A DNA stretch of 25,589 nt from a virus. Position numbers and translations under genes: made by a program. The stretch is taken from positions 1-25,589 of the IMG/VR virus record IMGVR_UViG_3300021424_003787, one strand, 5' to 3'. Positions 1 through 10,181 of the stretch are shown here, piece by piece. The first letter of the stretch is position 1. Every line of letters begins with the position of its first letter. The notes under the pieces are model-generated. The model did not search any database and was not told the origin of the DNA. It was given only the letters and a program-made list of their open reading frames with translations.

Positions 1-3000
1 GCTTAAGTCTGTTTACTTGTTCTAGCCTCTTCTCTTTCATAAATTCTGTTTCGTTATCTTGTGGCGTATTTAGTTTCTTTAATTGTTTTCTTGTCTCATT
101 AATTTGTTCTTGAACAGCTCTTCTTCCAGAAGAAAGTCTTTCCGTTTCTTGAGTTTGTGTTTTTACACCCTCGGGTCGTCTTGCCCTTCTTGCTTCTTGT
201 CTCGCACTCGCCTCATTTCGTCTTTTTATTTCGCTTTCTTTATAAAGTATGGATTCGCTAGTGTTATTTAATCCAATAGAATCAACTCTTAAGAATGTTC
301 CTTTTTCATAAATTTCGTCCATTTTTTCTATTAGTCCACCATCCCCTGCCGCATCACCGGAGGTGCCAAGCTCGTTGTGTATGGCGTCGACTTCCTCTTT
401 TGTGATTTTGGGTATTTTGTCTATTCCGAATTTGTCCGGGGTATACGATTCGTCTTCGGAAGCCTTGAGCGATGCCGGTTTTATTCCAAGCCGGTCTTGA
501 TATATTTTTGAAATTGTGAGAAGCTCAATTATTCCCATCTCTGCCCTTCTCACTGGCAGACCAAGCATCTCTAGGTCGTCTATGGATATATCCCCAAAGT
601 CTTCAGCTATGACCCCATTGGAGACAACTTTGCCCATTATTCTGTGATGTCCATCGAGAATGTAACCCTCGTTGGAAATCAATATCTTTTTGAAAAGACC
701 ACTTTCTCTGCGCAATCTGTCAATTTCTTTTTGTCTTTCTATTGGGTCTTTTATGTCTCTGAGCGCTTTGATTGCGCCAGTAATATTCCCAGCAATACCG
801 GCCATTTGGGGGGCAACAAGCTCATTCTGTGATGCCATCAAGTTTTCTGGCTTTACCAATTCGTCGTCTTTAAATTTGACACCTTGCTTTTTTAGAAAAT
901 CGGTAAACGGGTCCAATCCATCTACCTCAACCAGCGAATAGTCAAGGTGGGAAAAGAAATTGGCTTTTTCTTCGTCTGTGAAAACATCAGCTGGGTCTGG
1001 TTCTTGTCCAGCCCGCATTGCAACAACAATACGATTCCATTTCTCTCCGAGTCTCTTTAGTTCTCTTGCCGTTATTGTTACCCCATGCCTATCCATTGTC
1101 TCTTTTATTTCTTTTGCTGTATATTCGACCTTTTTTATTTCGAATTTCTTTTCTGGATTCGCTAAATCTTTTTGCTCAATTCCTGCTGGCTCAAATCCCA
1201 CGCCGACAATTTCTTCTAGTATTTTTATGTCTTTGTCAAGTTGTTCTTTTTCTTTACCGGCTGGCATTTTCTTTGCTCTATCTTTTAATTCTTTGAGTTT
1301 TGCTGAGTTTTCATGAAACATATGAGCTGATGCCACGTCTGCTTCTGCCAACTGTGATGCCCACATTCTCATGGCAAGTGAATCGTTGTTTATTGCCCTA
1401 CCAGCAACCTGCGGCATATTTTTTCTTTCTATGTCGAGTGATGAATTACAAAACAGGTTTTTTCCATCTATATAAAACGCGCACATGTTTATAACATCCA
1501 CGCCTTTGTCTTTGAGGTCTTTTAGTTCTTTCTGTATCTGTTTAGCGACTTCTTGAACCATTTTTGATTCTGAATTAAGTTCTGGCATTTCAACTGTTTG
1601 ACCAAGCGACAACAAGGACGCGGCGATTTCGGGATTATCTGTTTGATATATTATTTTTTTGGTAAGCTTCGAACGTCTTATTTCTCCATTTTTATCTTTT
1701 GCTCGAGATATGCCGAGAATCGATAGCTCTATGTCATTTAAGCCGTTAATCCAATTGTCTATATTGTCTCGAATAGCTTTTTCAGCGTCTTGCTTGTTCA
1801 TGCCACTGGTATCTACTTCAGGAATACGGGCAAGTTTGTCTTTTATTTTTTCTTTTACTTGTACTACAAAATCCGCTTCTCTGTCTTTTCGGTTTAGTGG
1901 TCGCTGTCTGCCAGACGACAATCTTTCTGCTCTGCGCGACGTCCCCCTGACAACGGAAGAACCAGTAGTTCTGGTTGCTCTAATTTTTCCGGTTTCTGAA
2001 AATTCGTCTAGTTCTGATTCCCGCATTCTTACGCGAGGCTTCTTGTCTAATCCAATATGAAATTTTATAGCAACTCTTTCAACGATGTCTTCAAGTTCTT
2101 CGCTCGATTTTGAATCTATTAGCTCTACGACTTTTTCATCTATATCGTCTCTGTCTATATCGAAACCATCATCAATTGGATTTTTGAGTGCCTCAAAAAC
2201 ATTTCTTGGTTTTGCCATTATTGGTTCTGGCCGTCCGGTTATTGGTTCTGTATATTTTTTGCTTGGTACTGCAGGAAGTGGGCCGACGCGTTCAAGAATT
2301 TGCTCAAGCTCGCGCCGTAGGCGTTTATCTTCTTCAATAATTTTGTCTGGCGATTTTCCTATTGCCCTTATTGGTTCTGGCTGTCCGGTTATTGGCTCTG
2401 TATATTGTTTGCTCGGTGCTGCTGGAAGTGGGCCAACGCCTTCCAAAATTTGTTCAAGTTCGCGCCTCAAGCGTTTGTCTTCTTCAAAAATTTTATCTGG
2501 TGATTTTCCTATTGATTGTGGTTTTTGGGAGGCTTCTTCACCAATTCTTTCTTGACGCATCCCTGACGACTCTCGCCCCTCTCGCTGTAATTCGCGTCGC
2601 AATTTTCTTATCTTGCGTTGTCGCTCTTCACGTGTCATCGTTATTGGGCCAGGCCGAAATGGTCCGCTTTCTTCTCTTTCCAGCATTTCAAGTAGCGATT
2701 TGGGGTCAAGCAGCAGTTCCTCCAAACTGCGCCTCATGTCTCTATCTTCTTCAAAAATTTTGTCTGGCGATTTTCCTATTGTTTCGGCTCGCATGCTAAG
2801 TGATTCGCGACCTGATTCTCTTACGGTTTTTCTAAGTTGTTTTATTCTTTTCATTTTTTGTTCAGCAAGAGGGGTATTTTCTGGTTTTGCCATACTCAAT
2901 TCAGTTTCAAGCAAATTCAACTCATTTAGTGGGTCGCTAATCCATTTGGCTATATCAAAATTTTTACCGACTACATCATTTTCTTCATCTCTGTCTTTTG

Positions 3001-6000
3001 AATACTCACCAAATGAGCCACCATACTCTTTTGCCTTTTTGACAATATTCTTTGAAGAGAGACGTATCTCTTCCGAATCGCCGCTCCTGCCAGAAGAAAG
3101 TCGTTCTGGTTTTTCTATAATTTTTTTATCAGCTATTGTTTTTACTTTTCTAGACGCTGACTTTCTCCAGATTGCATCTCCCTTACCGTTGGCCAAGTCT
3201 TTTGCCAAATCATCGACTACATCTATTGCTCCCTTTTGGGAAGATATCTCAACACGAATTGTTCCATCTGGGTCTCTTCCGATGACCGTCAATTTTCCTG
3301 GTGGAATAACAAATGCTTGTTTATCGTCGCCTTTTGCTGTCGGAAACAAACCACGGTCACCCTCTTTTACGCTAACTATTACTCGTCTCTGCTTTTTCCC
3401 AACTTCTGCTTTTTTGTGGTTTCGTCCAATTACATTGCCCTTGATGAAGTTTTTGTGCTCATGTTCTTTGCCAACTGAGCGACCAGTAAAAGTTCCTGGC
3501 TCAACATCTATAATTGCTTCGAATTCAAAAGGCTCAGAAACGGATGAAGAATCCATCGCTTCAAGGGTAGGAATCAAAATGTTTTCTACCTGTTGCTCCA
3601 TCGAGCCTTCGGATGTTGATTTTGGATTACTTTCAAGGGCAAGTCTTTGGAGTCTTTGATTTCTTCTATTCATTGCTCTTCCGGCGGAAGCATTTTTTTC
3701 TGGTTTCAATATCTCCGCTATGTCTTTAGAGACAAAATCGCCCATTTCTTTTACTGCCTGGGCCTGTTCGGTTGTTATGCGCTTGCGAAGTTTTTTTCTT
3801 TCGGATGAAGCGTGGTCTTTTGCGTCTTTTGAGCTCTTGAACGTTTTTTTCGGCTTGACTTTCGGCGTAAAGCGTTCTTCTATATTTTTTTCCAATTCCC
3901 TTTTTATTTGATATCGTTTTCTTTTATCTCCCTTATCAATTGCTCTCTCAACATATTCGTCAATCAGCGCCTCTCGTTTTAGGTCAGCATTTATAAGCTC
4001 TTCCTCGCTATCAAACTTCATAACATCAAGTGCGGCTAATTCATCAATTAGTTCTTTTGCACTTAATTTTTTTGCTTCTTTTTTAAAAAATTCTAGTTTT
4101 TGTTCCGAAAGAGCTTCTTGGGCTTCATCGACAGTCAGTTTGCCGGCTGCCCTTCTTCGTTCATAAACCATTTCATTAAATCGAGATGTTTCCGCGCGCG
4201 TACCAATCCCGTATTTTTTCTTCCATTCATTTCTCGTGATATTAAACGCTTCATCGTAAAATTCTTTTTCTATTTTGTGTTTAGCAAGCCGGGTTTTGAG
4301 TTCATCTATTTTGCTGTCTAATTCTTTAAAATTTTTGCTATCTGGTTTAAATTTTGACTGCTCTTTTCTTAGCATTTCTATTTCGTCGGCGACGTTTTTG
4401 ATTTTAATGCCGGCATTTTCTGACTGTAATTTAATATCAATAGCAACATCAAAAAAATCATCCTCTGAATCATTGCCCCCTCTTAGCGCGGTACGCAATT
4501 CTTTGAGCGCATTGCGTCTTGCTGCAAGTTCTAAATCGGCTTCAGAATCTGGCATTTTTGACTCTGGAACATCTACTGACGTGTCATCTCTTTTTGCTGT
4601 TCCAGGTTTAATTGATTCAATATATCTTTCTGAAGCTTTGACCCTTGCTTCGTCGCTCAATTTACCTATATGGTCATCTAGGGAAAAAAGAGCTTCATCT
4701 ACATCATCTCCACTTATGAATCCGCCCTCACGCAACGCCCATATCTCTGTTTGTGCCTCCAAAATTCCTATGCCGTTTTTTCCCTTTGAGAAATATGATT
4801 CTTCTGGGTATGCACCATAAACATTTTTTAGATTTCTTAGTTTTTCTACTTGTTCATCTGACATATATTTGTCAATATTGGCCATTATGCCAATCAAATC
4901 CGTACTGGTAAGTTTTTTAATATCTGTCACTTCTCTTGCATTAAATTTTTTGCCAGTATTGGGGTGTACGAATGCCTGCACCACAAACCTTCCGTTTACA
5001 GCAATTTCGGCAGCTATCGCATCGTATATTTGTTTTGTTTGTATGGAATGTCCAATTTCGTGAAGTGCTATATGCCGACCCATTCCCTCAACGCCACCCG
5101 CAAGACCGGCCATGTGGTTGGCATGCAGGTCTGCTCGTGCCATAAAATCTGCGACTGCCGCTGCTCGCTCGGAATCACTCCCCCCGCCAGTTGCGGTAAC
5201 GAGAAGTCTTTCGTTGAAAGCAAGTTTTGGAAGTTTTGCTTCTTGATTGCTCATTATTATTGACATGTTGAAATCAATGTTTGAATTCCCTTTGCCATCC
5301 ATCATCGAGCCGCCCTCGTCGTCGGCATCCATGCCGTCTTGTAAGGTGAGTCTTCTAACTGATTTCATGTGTTCTGGCATTCGTGTAAATTGCTCAAGAT
5401 TTGCTTCTAGAATTCCTCTTTCTGTGGCGTAGTACCTCTGTATGTCGGCTTTTACTAATCTTTCTCTTTGTTCATTGGTGAGTGCAAAATCCAGTGTTTC
5501 TTCAACATCATTAATACGTCTGCGAACCATTTCTTCAACTTGTTCCGGGGACATTCTTTCTAGGTTGACCGTCCACAATCCTCTGTCTTTCAGTTCATCA
5601 AAAGTTTGTTGCAGGTCAGCATTTGTTGCCCGAGCCGACTCAGATGTATCGACGCCAAGTTCTTTTTGTAAATTCGAAACTGTCTTTTTTGATTGTGCGA
5701 GTCTTTTTTGAGCATTTATTAACCCATTCCTAAATGTTCTCAAATCTGATGGAACATCAATCTCAGACCAATCTGGAGCAACCGACCTACCGGTTACTGG
5801 GTCAAAACCTGGTGCACGAGCACCCGGAACAAGATATTTGACAGCTCTATTCATTGGAAGATTGGATATTCCCTGGTCGTCGTCCCATCCGCCAGTTTGT
5901 GTCCAATTTACAAATCTTCTAGCAAATCTTGTAAATCCGGCCATTTCTCCGGCGTCGGTTACCTCTACGGCTTTGTCATGAATAAATCTTGCTATGCGAG

Positions 6001-6775
6001 AGGGACTTGCACCAAAACACGTTGTTCCGTACATGTCCGTGAATTGATTAGCCGCTGGTGTTCCAGGGGGACACCTAAACTTGTTTGCTGCATCTCTTAC
6101 TATTCCTATTGCCGCAGCAGCTCTTCCAATAAGAGAGCCACCAGGAATTCTTGCAGACAGTGGTCTTCCTGGTAATTTTTTTGTTTGAATTAATCTATCT
6201 AAGCGTTTTGTATTTAGCGGTTGCGGAATGCTGTCGTCCGTGAATTCCTCACCCGAAAACATGCTAAATGGATTTATCGTTTTTTCCGAAGATTGAATTA
6301 TGTCATCTGTTTTTGGATTGACTTTATACTTTTTTAGTACTATCTGTGGTTTTTTTCGCAACTCACCCGATGCGTCATCTGGGTTTTTTTTCACCCAACC
6401 GAAATTCGGCTTCTGTTTTAACTCATTTGTTCTGACTGACATATATGATGGAAACAAACGAAGCACCATGTCCGGGTCTTCCCCATTGGCGTTTGGCTCA
6501 TATACGAATCCGCCTTCCCCTTCGAGTCCTGGTGGCAAATCTCCTCCAAACTCTCTTTTTCGTGAATCGGTATCCGTGTATGTTTGTTTTTGACCAGATG
6601 CTGATTCCCCGATTGTTCCACCCAGTGATTTTGTGGCTATGTCTGGATTTAGTCGTTCTGTTTTCGCAGACAACAAAATTGCATGTTTAAAAGCAATAGC
6701 TCTAGCATTTTTTTCTTCAGCGCGTCGCCTGGGCGCAAAAAGACGCTCCGATGTGTGATGTCTCGTTTTTTTCAT
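1..6775 (-). CDS. second giant protein, 3' end outside the window (zincin motif, ParB-like motif, RLSSG sites)
   Basis: An open frame runs from the ATG at 6775 through the left edge, giving 2258 residues without a stop. Features by residue: MKKTRHHTSERLFAPRRRAE basic start; CPPGTPAANQFTD with a second Cys (235-253); zincin motif HEIGHS at 572; coiled, Lys/Glu-rich stretches (about 770-1010); a segment ending AFVIPPGKLTVIGRD near 1190 that loosely recalls the end of ADP-ribosyltransferase folds (weak); RLSSG at 1225; 50-aa repeats (about 1330-1520); RLSSG at 1618; ParB-like DGHHR at 2041; and RLSSG at 2213. Sharing the site peptide with the first giant implies the same processing. There is no good Shine-Dalgarno, and the start follows a hairpin. 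Overall function is not recognised; a virion-packaged polyprotein is inferred. Confidence 0.88.
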   Translation of the reverse strand, partial: MKKTRHHTSERLFAPRRRAEEKNARAIAFKHAILLSAKTERLNPDIATKSLGGTIGESASGQKQTYTDTDSRKREFGGDLPPGLEGEGGFVYEPNANGEDPDMVLRLFPSYMSVRTNELKQKPNFGWVKKNPDDASGELRKKPQIVLKKYKVNPKTDDIIQSSEKTINPFSMFSGEEFTDDSIPQPLNTKRLDRLIQTKKLPGRPLSARIPGGSLIGRAAAAIGIVRDAANKFRCPPGTPAANQFTDMYGTTCFGASPSRIARFIHDKAVEVTDAGEMAGFTRFARRFVNWTQTGGWDDDQGISNLPMNRAVKYLVPGARAPGFDPVTGRSVAPDWSEIDVPSDLRTFRNGLINAQKRLAQSKKTVSNLQKELGVDTSESARATNADLQQTFDELKDRGLWTVNLERMSPEQVEEMVRRRINDVEETLDFALTNEQRERLVKADIQRYYATERGILEANLEQFTRMPEHMKSVRRLTLQDGMDADDEGGSMMDGKGNSNIDFNMSIIMSNQEAKLPKLAFNERLLVTATGGGSDSERAAAVADFMARADLHANHMAGLAGGVEGMGRHIALHEIGHSIQTKQIYDAIAAEIAVNGRFVVQAFVHPNTGKKFNAREVTDIKKLTSTDLIGIMANIDKYMSDEQVEKLRNLKNVYGAYPEESYFSKGKNGIGILEAQTEIWALREGGFISGDDVDEALFSLDDHIGKLSDEARVKASERYIESIKPGTAKRDDTSVDVPESKMPDSEADLELAARRNALKELRTALRGGNDSEDDFFDVAIDIKLQSENAGIKIKNVADEIEMLRKEQSKFKPDSKNFKELDSKIDELKTRLAKHKIEKEFYDEAFNITRNEWKKKYGIGTRAETSRFNEMVYERRRAAGKLTVDEAQEALSEQKLEFFKKEAKKLSAKELIDELAALDVMKFDSEEELINADLKREALIDEYVERAIDKGDKRKRYQIKRELEKNIEERFTPKVKPKKTFKSSKDAKDHASSERKKLRKRITTEQAQAVKEMGDFVSKDIAEILKPEKNASAGRAMNRRNQRLQRLALESNPKSTSEGSMEQQVENILIPTLEAMDSSSVSEPFEFEAIIDVEPGTFTGRSVGKEHEHKNFIKGNVIGRNHKKAEVGKKQRRVIVSVKEGDRGLFPTAKGDDKQAFVIPPGKLTVIGRDPDGTIRVEISSQKGAIDVVDDLAKDLANGKGDAIWRKSASRKVKTIADKKIIEKPERLSSGRSGDSEEIRLSSKNIVKKAKEYGGSFGEYSKDRDEENDVVGKNFDIAKWISDPLNELNLLETELSMAKPENTPLAEQKMKRIKQLRKTVRESGRESLSMRAETIGKSPDKIFEEDRDMRRSLEELLLDPKSLLEMLEREESGPFRPGPITMTREERQRKIRKLRRELQREGRESSGMRQERIGEEASQKPQSIGKSPDKIFEEDKRLRRELEQILEGVGPLPAAPSKQYTEPITGQPEPIRAIGKSPDKIIEEDKRLRRELEQILERVGPLPAVPSKKYTEPITGRPEPIMAKPRNVFEALKNPIDDGFDIDRDDIDEKVVELIDSKSSEELEDIVERVAIKFHIGLDKKPRVRMRESELDEFSETGKIRATRTTGSSVVRGTSRRAERLSSGRQRPLNRKDREADFVVQVKEKIKDKLARIPEVDTSGMNKQDAEKAIRDNIDNWINGLNDIELSILGISRAKDKNGEIRRSKLTKKIIYQTDNPEIAASLLSLGQTVEMPELNSESKMVQEVAKQIQKELKDLKDKGVDVINMCAFYIDGKNLFCNSSLDIERKNMPQVAGRAINNDSLAMRMWASQLAEADVASAHMFHENSAKLKELKDRAKKMPAGKEKEQLDKDIKILEEIVGVGFEPAGIEQKDLANPEKKFEIKKVEYTAKEIKETMDRHGVTITARELKRLGEKWNRIVVAMRAGQEPDPADVFTDEEKANFFSHLDYSLVEVDGLDPFTDFLKKQGVKFKDDELVKPENLMASQNELVAPQMAGIAGNITGAIKALRDIKDPIERQKEIDRLRRESGLFKKILISNEGYILDGHHRIMGKVVSNGVIAEDFGDISIDDLEMLGLPVRRAEMGIIELLTISKIYQDRLGIKPASLKASEDESYTPDKFGIDKIPKITKEEVDAIHNELGTSGDAAGDGGLIEKMDEIYEKGTFLRVDSIGLNNTSESILYKESEIKRRNEASARQEARRARRPEGVKTQTQETERLSSGRRAVQEQINETRKQLKKLNTPQDNETEFMKEKRLEQVNRLK
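125..139 (-). other. RLSSG site in the second giant (residue 2213)
   Basis: Context ERLSSGRRA. It is the last site visible before the left edge and marks the end of the ParB-like module. Confidence 0.7.
580..840 (-). other. ParB-like (ParB/sulfiredoxin-fold) motif region
   Basis: Residues about 1980-2066: NELVAPQMAGIAG, later SGLFKKILISNEGYILDGHH and RIMGKVV. The pattern of an aliphatic strand, then Gly-Tyr-Ile-Leu-Asp-Gly-His-His-Arg at 2037-2045, is the signature of ParB N-domain-like proteins, which bind or cut nucleic acid or use CTP/ATP. Which activity applies here cannot be told. It lies in the fragment 1618-2213. Confidence 0.6.
1910..1924 (-). other. RLSSG site in the second giant (residue 1618)
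   Basis: Context AERLSSGRQR, encoded with TTG TCG TCT GGC, unlike the codons used at 125-139. It separates the repeat region from the module carrying the ParB-like motif. Confidence 0.7.
2215..2786 (-). repeat. 50-aa imperfect tandem repeats (two close copies, one diverged)
   Basis: Two units of 150 bases (about 2362-2515 and 2215-2361) are highly similar. Each contains IGKSPDKI, EEDKRLRRELEQILE and VGPLP, then YTEPITG and PEPI. A third, diverged copy near 2690-2786 keeps IGKSPDKIFEED and RRSLEELL. Charged helix alternates with a Pro-rich linker. A degenerate RESSG (2561-2575) lies between the diverged and the close copies. Confidence 0.85.
2561..2575 (-). other. degenerate RESSG (residue 1401)
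   Basis: Context EGRESSGMRQ. Glu replaces Leu/Ile of the site peptide. It may be inactive. Confidence 0.35.
3050..3064 (-). other. degenerate RLSSK (residue 1238)
   Basis: Context EEIRLSSKN, 13 residues after an intact RLSSG. It looks like a decayed or weak second copy of the site, with K in place of G. Confidence 0.4.
3089..3103 (-). other. RLSSG site in the second giant (residue 1225)
   Basis: Context PERLSSGRSG. It marks the end of the long amino-terminal part that carries the HEIGH motif. Confidence 0.7.
4700..5100 (-). other. zincin-like metallopeptidase motif region
   Basis: ALHEIGHSIQ carries HExxH at residues 572-576, preceded by HANHMAGLAGGVEGMGRHI. About 100 residues on, ILEAQTEIWALREGG offers Glu 673 or Glu 677 as the third zinc ligand. 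The arrangement fits a gluzincin-type peptidase fold. The substrate is unknown; it could be a host protein or a phage protein. Confidence 0.6.
6017..6073 (-). other. CPPGTPAANQFTD two-cysteine motif
   Basis: Residues 235-253 of the second giant protein: CPPGTPAANQFTDMYGTTC, two cysteines 18 residues apart around a Pro/Gly turn. It could be a disulfide or half of a metal site. I do not recognise a family. Confidence 0.4.
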
Positions 6776-6780
6776 GTTTT

Positions 6781-6796
6781 ACCCGAATGTTCGGGT
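6781..6796 (-). promoter_or_regulatory. short hairpin just before the second giant gene
   Basis: ACCCGAATGTTCGGGT is a perfect palindrome around a 2-base centre, or a 6-base stem with a 4-base loop. It ends 5 bases before the ATG at 6775. No T-run follows on the minus strand, so it is unlikely to be a terminator. As RNA it would sit where a ribosome binding site is expected. Confidence 0.4.
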
Positions 6797-6802
6797 AGGT
6801 GT

Positions 6803-8545
<1,743 letters not shown>

Positions 8546-8549
8546 AGAA

Positions 8550-8554
8550 CTCCT
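8550..8554 (-). promoter_or_regulatory. ribosome binding site that decides the start at 8545
   Basis: AGGAG lies 4 bases before the ATG at 8545. The upstream in-frame ATG at 8584 has no such sequence and would lie only about 18 bases from the predicted transcript start. I therefore place the start at 8545. Confidence 0.65.
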
Positions 8555-8608
8555 GAATGTGCAGGGAAATACCGTTGCTGGCATTAACCATTAATTAAAT
8601 TGTACTAA

Positions 8609-8636
8609 ATTATAACCTACCACGGGGTTTTGTCAC
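8609..8636 (-). promoter_or_regulatory. sigma70-like promoter for the acidic protein gene
   Basis: On the minus strand a -35 box GTGACA (8631-8636, one mismatch to TTGACA) and a perfect -10 box TATAAT (8609-8614) are separated by 16 bases. The start point would be near 8602, giving a leader of about 57 bases before the ATG at 8545. It is the best promoter-like sequence I found between genes here. Confidence 0.6.
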
Positions 8637-8646
8637 GTATTGACAA
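8630..8646 (-). promoter_or_regulatory. palindrome overlapping the -35 box (candidate operator)
   Basis: TTGTCAcgtatTGACAA is a perfect 6-base inverted repeat with a 5-base centre. It covers five of the six bases of the -35 element, so a bound repressor would block the promoter. Alternatively it is a chance palindrome or a weak hairpin after the giant gene's stop; no T-run follows it. Confidence 0.4.
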
Positions 8647-8660
8647 TATTTTAATTAATT

Positions 8661-10181
8661 TCAATCCTCTTCTTTTTTCAAAATTGTTCGATTGCCAAGT
8701 TTGGGGAATCTTGTGAGCTTTGTGACTTTTCCATCTTCTTCTATTCTCTTTCTTGCTGCTCTAAGTTGTTCATCGCTAAATATGTCATCAATTGTGTATT
8801 TTGTTCCAAATATGTCGTTAAATCTGTTGACAAAATTCTGCAGGTCGGATTTTCCGAATCTCGGTTCGTCGCCCTTATTCTTGCTAAATCTTTTTCCTTT
8901 TGCTTGTTCTGCAGCGTTTAGAGTTGTTCCGATATCTCGAGTTCCAAAAATTGTTTCCATTGAGGTGTAGGAGGCAAATTCTGAACCATCAAATTTTGTA
9001 GATATCAAGTTTGCAACTGTTTCGTAGACAACATCTTTTCTTCTTGCAAGCTCATAATCAAGACGCTTGCCGGCATCATTTGATTTAAATACCGATTTTG
9101 CGTCTTTGATAACACCAATACGAATAAGTTCCGATATAACAGCAATGGGCACACCCTCTGACCTGTATCTTTGCGCAGTTTTACCTCCTGGGGCAACAAG
9201 TTCTGTTTCTTTCTTTGTGGCGGATATCTTCTTTTGTAGCTTTTCTTCCCATTTTTTATCATTTGGGTCAATCCCAAGAGCTTCCAATAATTCTTGCAGC
9301 TTAAATTCAGCTTTGGTTGTTTTTTGTTCTACAGAATCATTGTCCGTATCTTTCATTTTTATTTTTGCGTCTGGTATTGGCTTTGTTTCTGGGTCGTAGC
9401 CCTCAAAGGTTAGGTCTACGTCTGCGTCCTTGTATGGCCTATCTGCTTCGTAATCACCATCAAATGGAAACTGACCAGATGTTTTAAATTTATCCAAATC
9501 ATCATTTAGTTTTTCGTAATCGTTTTGACTAATTACTGTCCCATCTGGCTTTCGCCACCGTGGGTATGCGTCTTTTCCAAACGCTTCTGTCATAAATCTT
9601 TGTCTCATTAATGAACGGTTTGCGTTTTCGAAGAATCTATCCATCGAATTCTCTGCTCCCCCAAAACCATCTTCATCAGGCGTAGTTGGTGAAAATAGTT
9701 TCCACAATGGGAATTCTTTTGTGTTTCCGATTTCTGCAATTAAATTCATAACATCGTTGTAACTAATTGCTGCATCTTCTCTGTCCATTTTTCTTATTGA
9801 CGAAAAATCAGTTATCCCCAATAGTGATGCCAATTCTATATTGTTCAACTCCCTTGTTGAATTGTTTTTATCGGGTACGGATATTGCCCGCCTAAGTTTT
9901 GCAATCGGAAGCATCCAATTTTCTGGATTTGCGGTTTGTGTGCTATTCGTAGAGATGCTTCCTATTGTTACTTTCCCTCTTTGTTTCATTCTTTCGCCAG
10001 TCTCGCTCATTGCCTTCTTTATCGCGCTACTTCTTTGATTTTCGTCACTGGTGCTTATGGATGTTTTAAGCGACCAGCCAACTTTACCGAAAGCTCGCCA
10101 AATTTGTCTTGCCATATTAACTTGTTCAGTTGTTCCACCAAACCCATCAAGTCTTGATTTGGTGGCAGAATCCGGAAGGCC
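8661..10181 (-). other. unrecognised C-terminal module of the first giant protein
   Basis: Residues 4404-4909, after the last R(L/I)SSG site and ending at a TGA. It is charged, mostly helical in appearance and has no low-complexity tract. It contains MLPIAKLRRAIS, FGKDAYPRWRKPDGT and YRSEGVPIAVISELIRIG. I recognise no family and see no catalytic signature. Its terminal place and lack of further sites suggest one folded protein of about 500 residues. Confidence 0.6.

Noticed and set aside
1150-3250. Possible ADP-ribosyltransferase in the second giant near AFVIPPGKLTVIGRD
   Set aside because: Only the last strand resembles the fold, and the E-x-E catalytic signature is not visible, so it was kept as a remark and not called.
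6418-6621. Short minus-strand frame of 67 codons
   Set aside because: It lies wholly inside the second giant gene in another frame, with no ribosome binding site or recognisable content.
6781-6796. Palindrome as an intrinsic terminator
   Set aside because: No T-run follows on the minus strand, and a gene starts 5 bases later.
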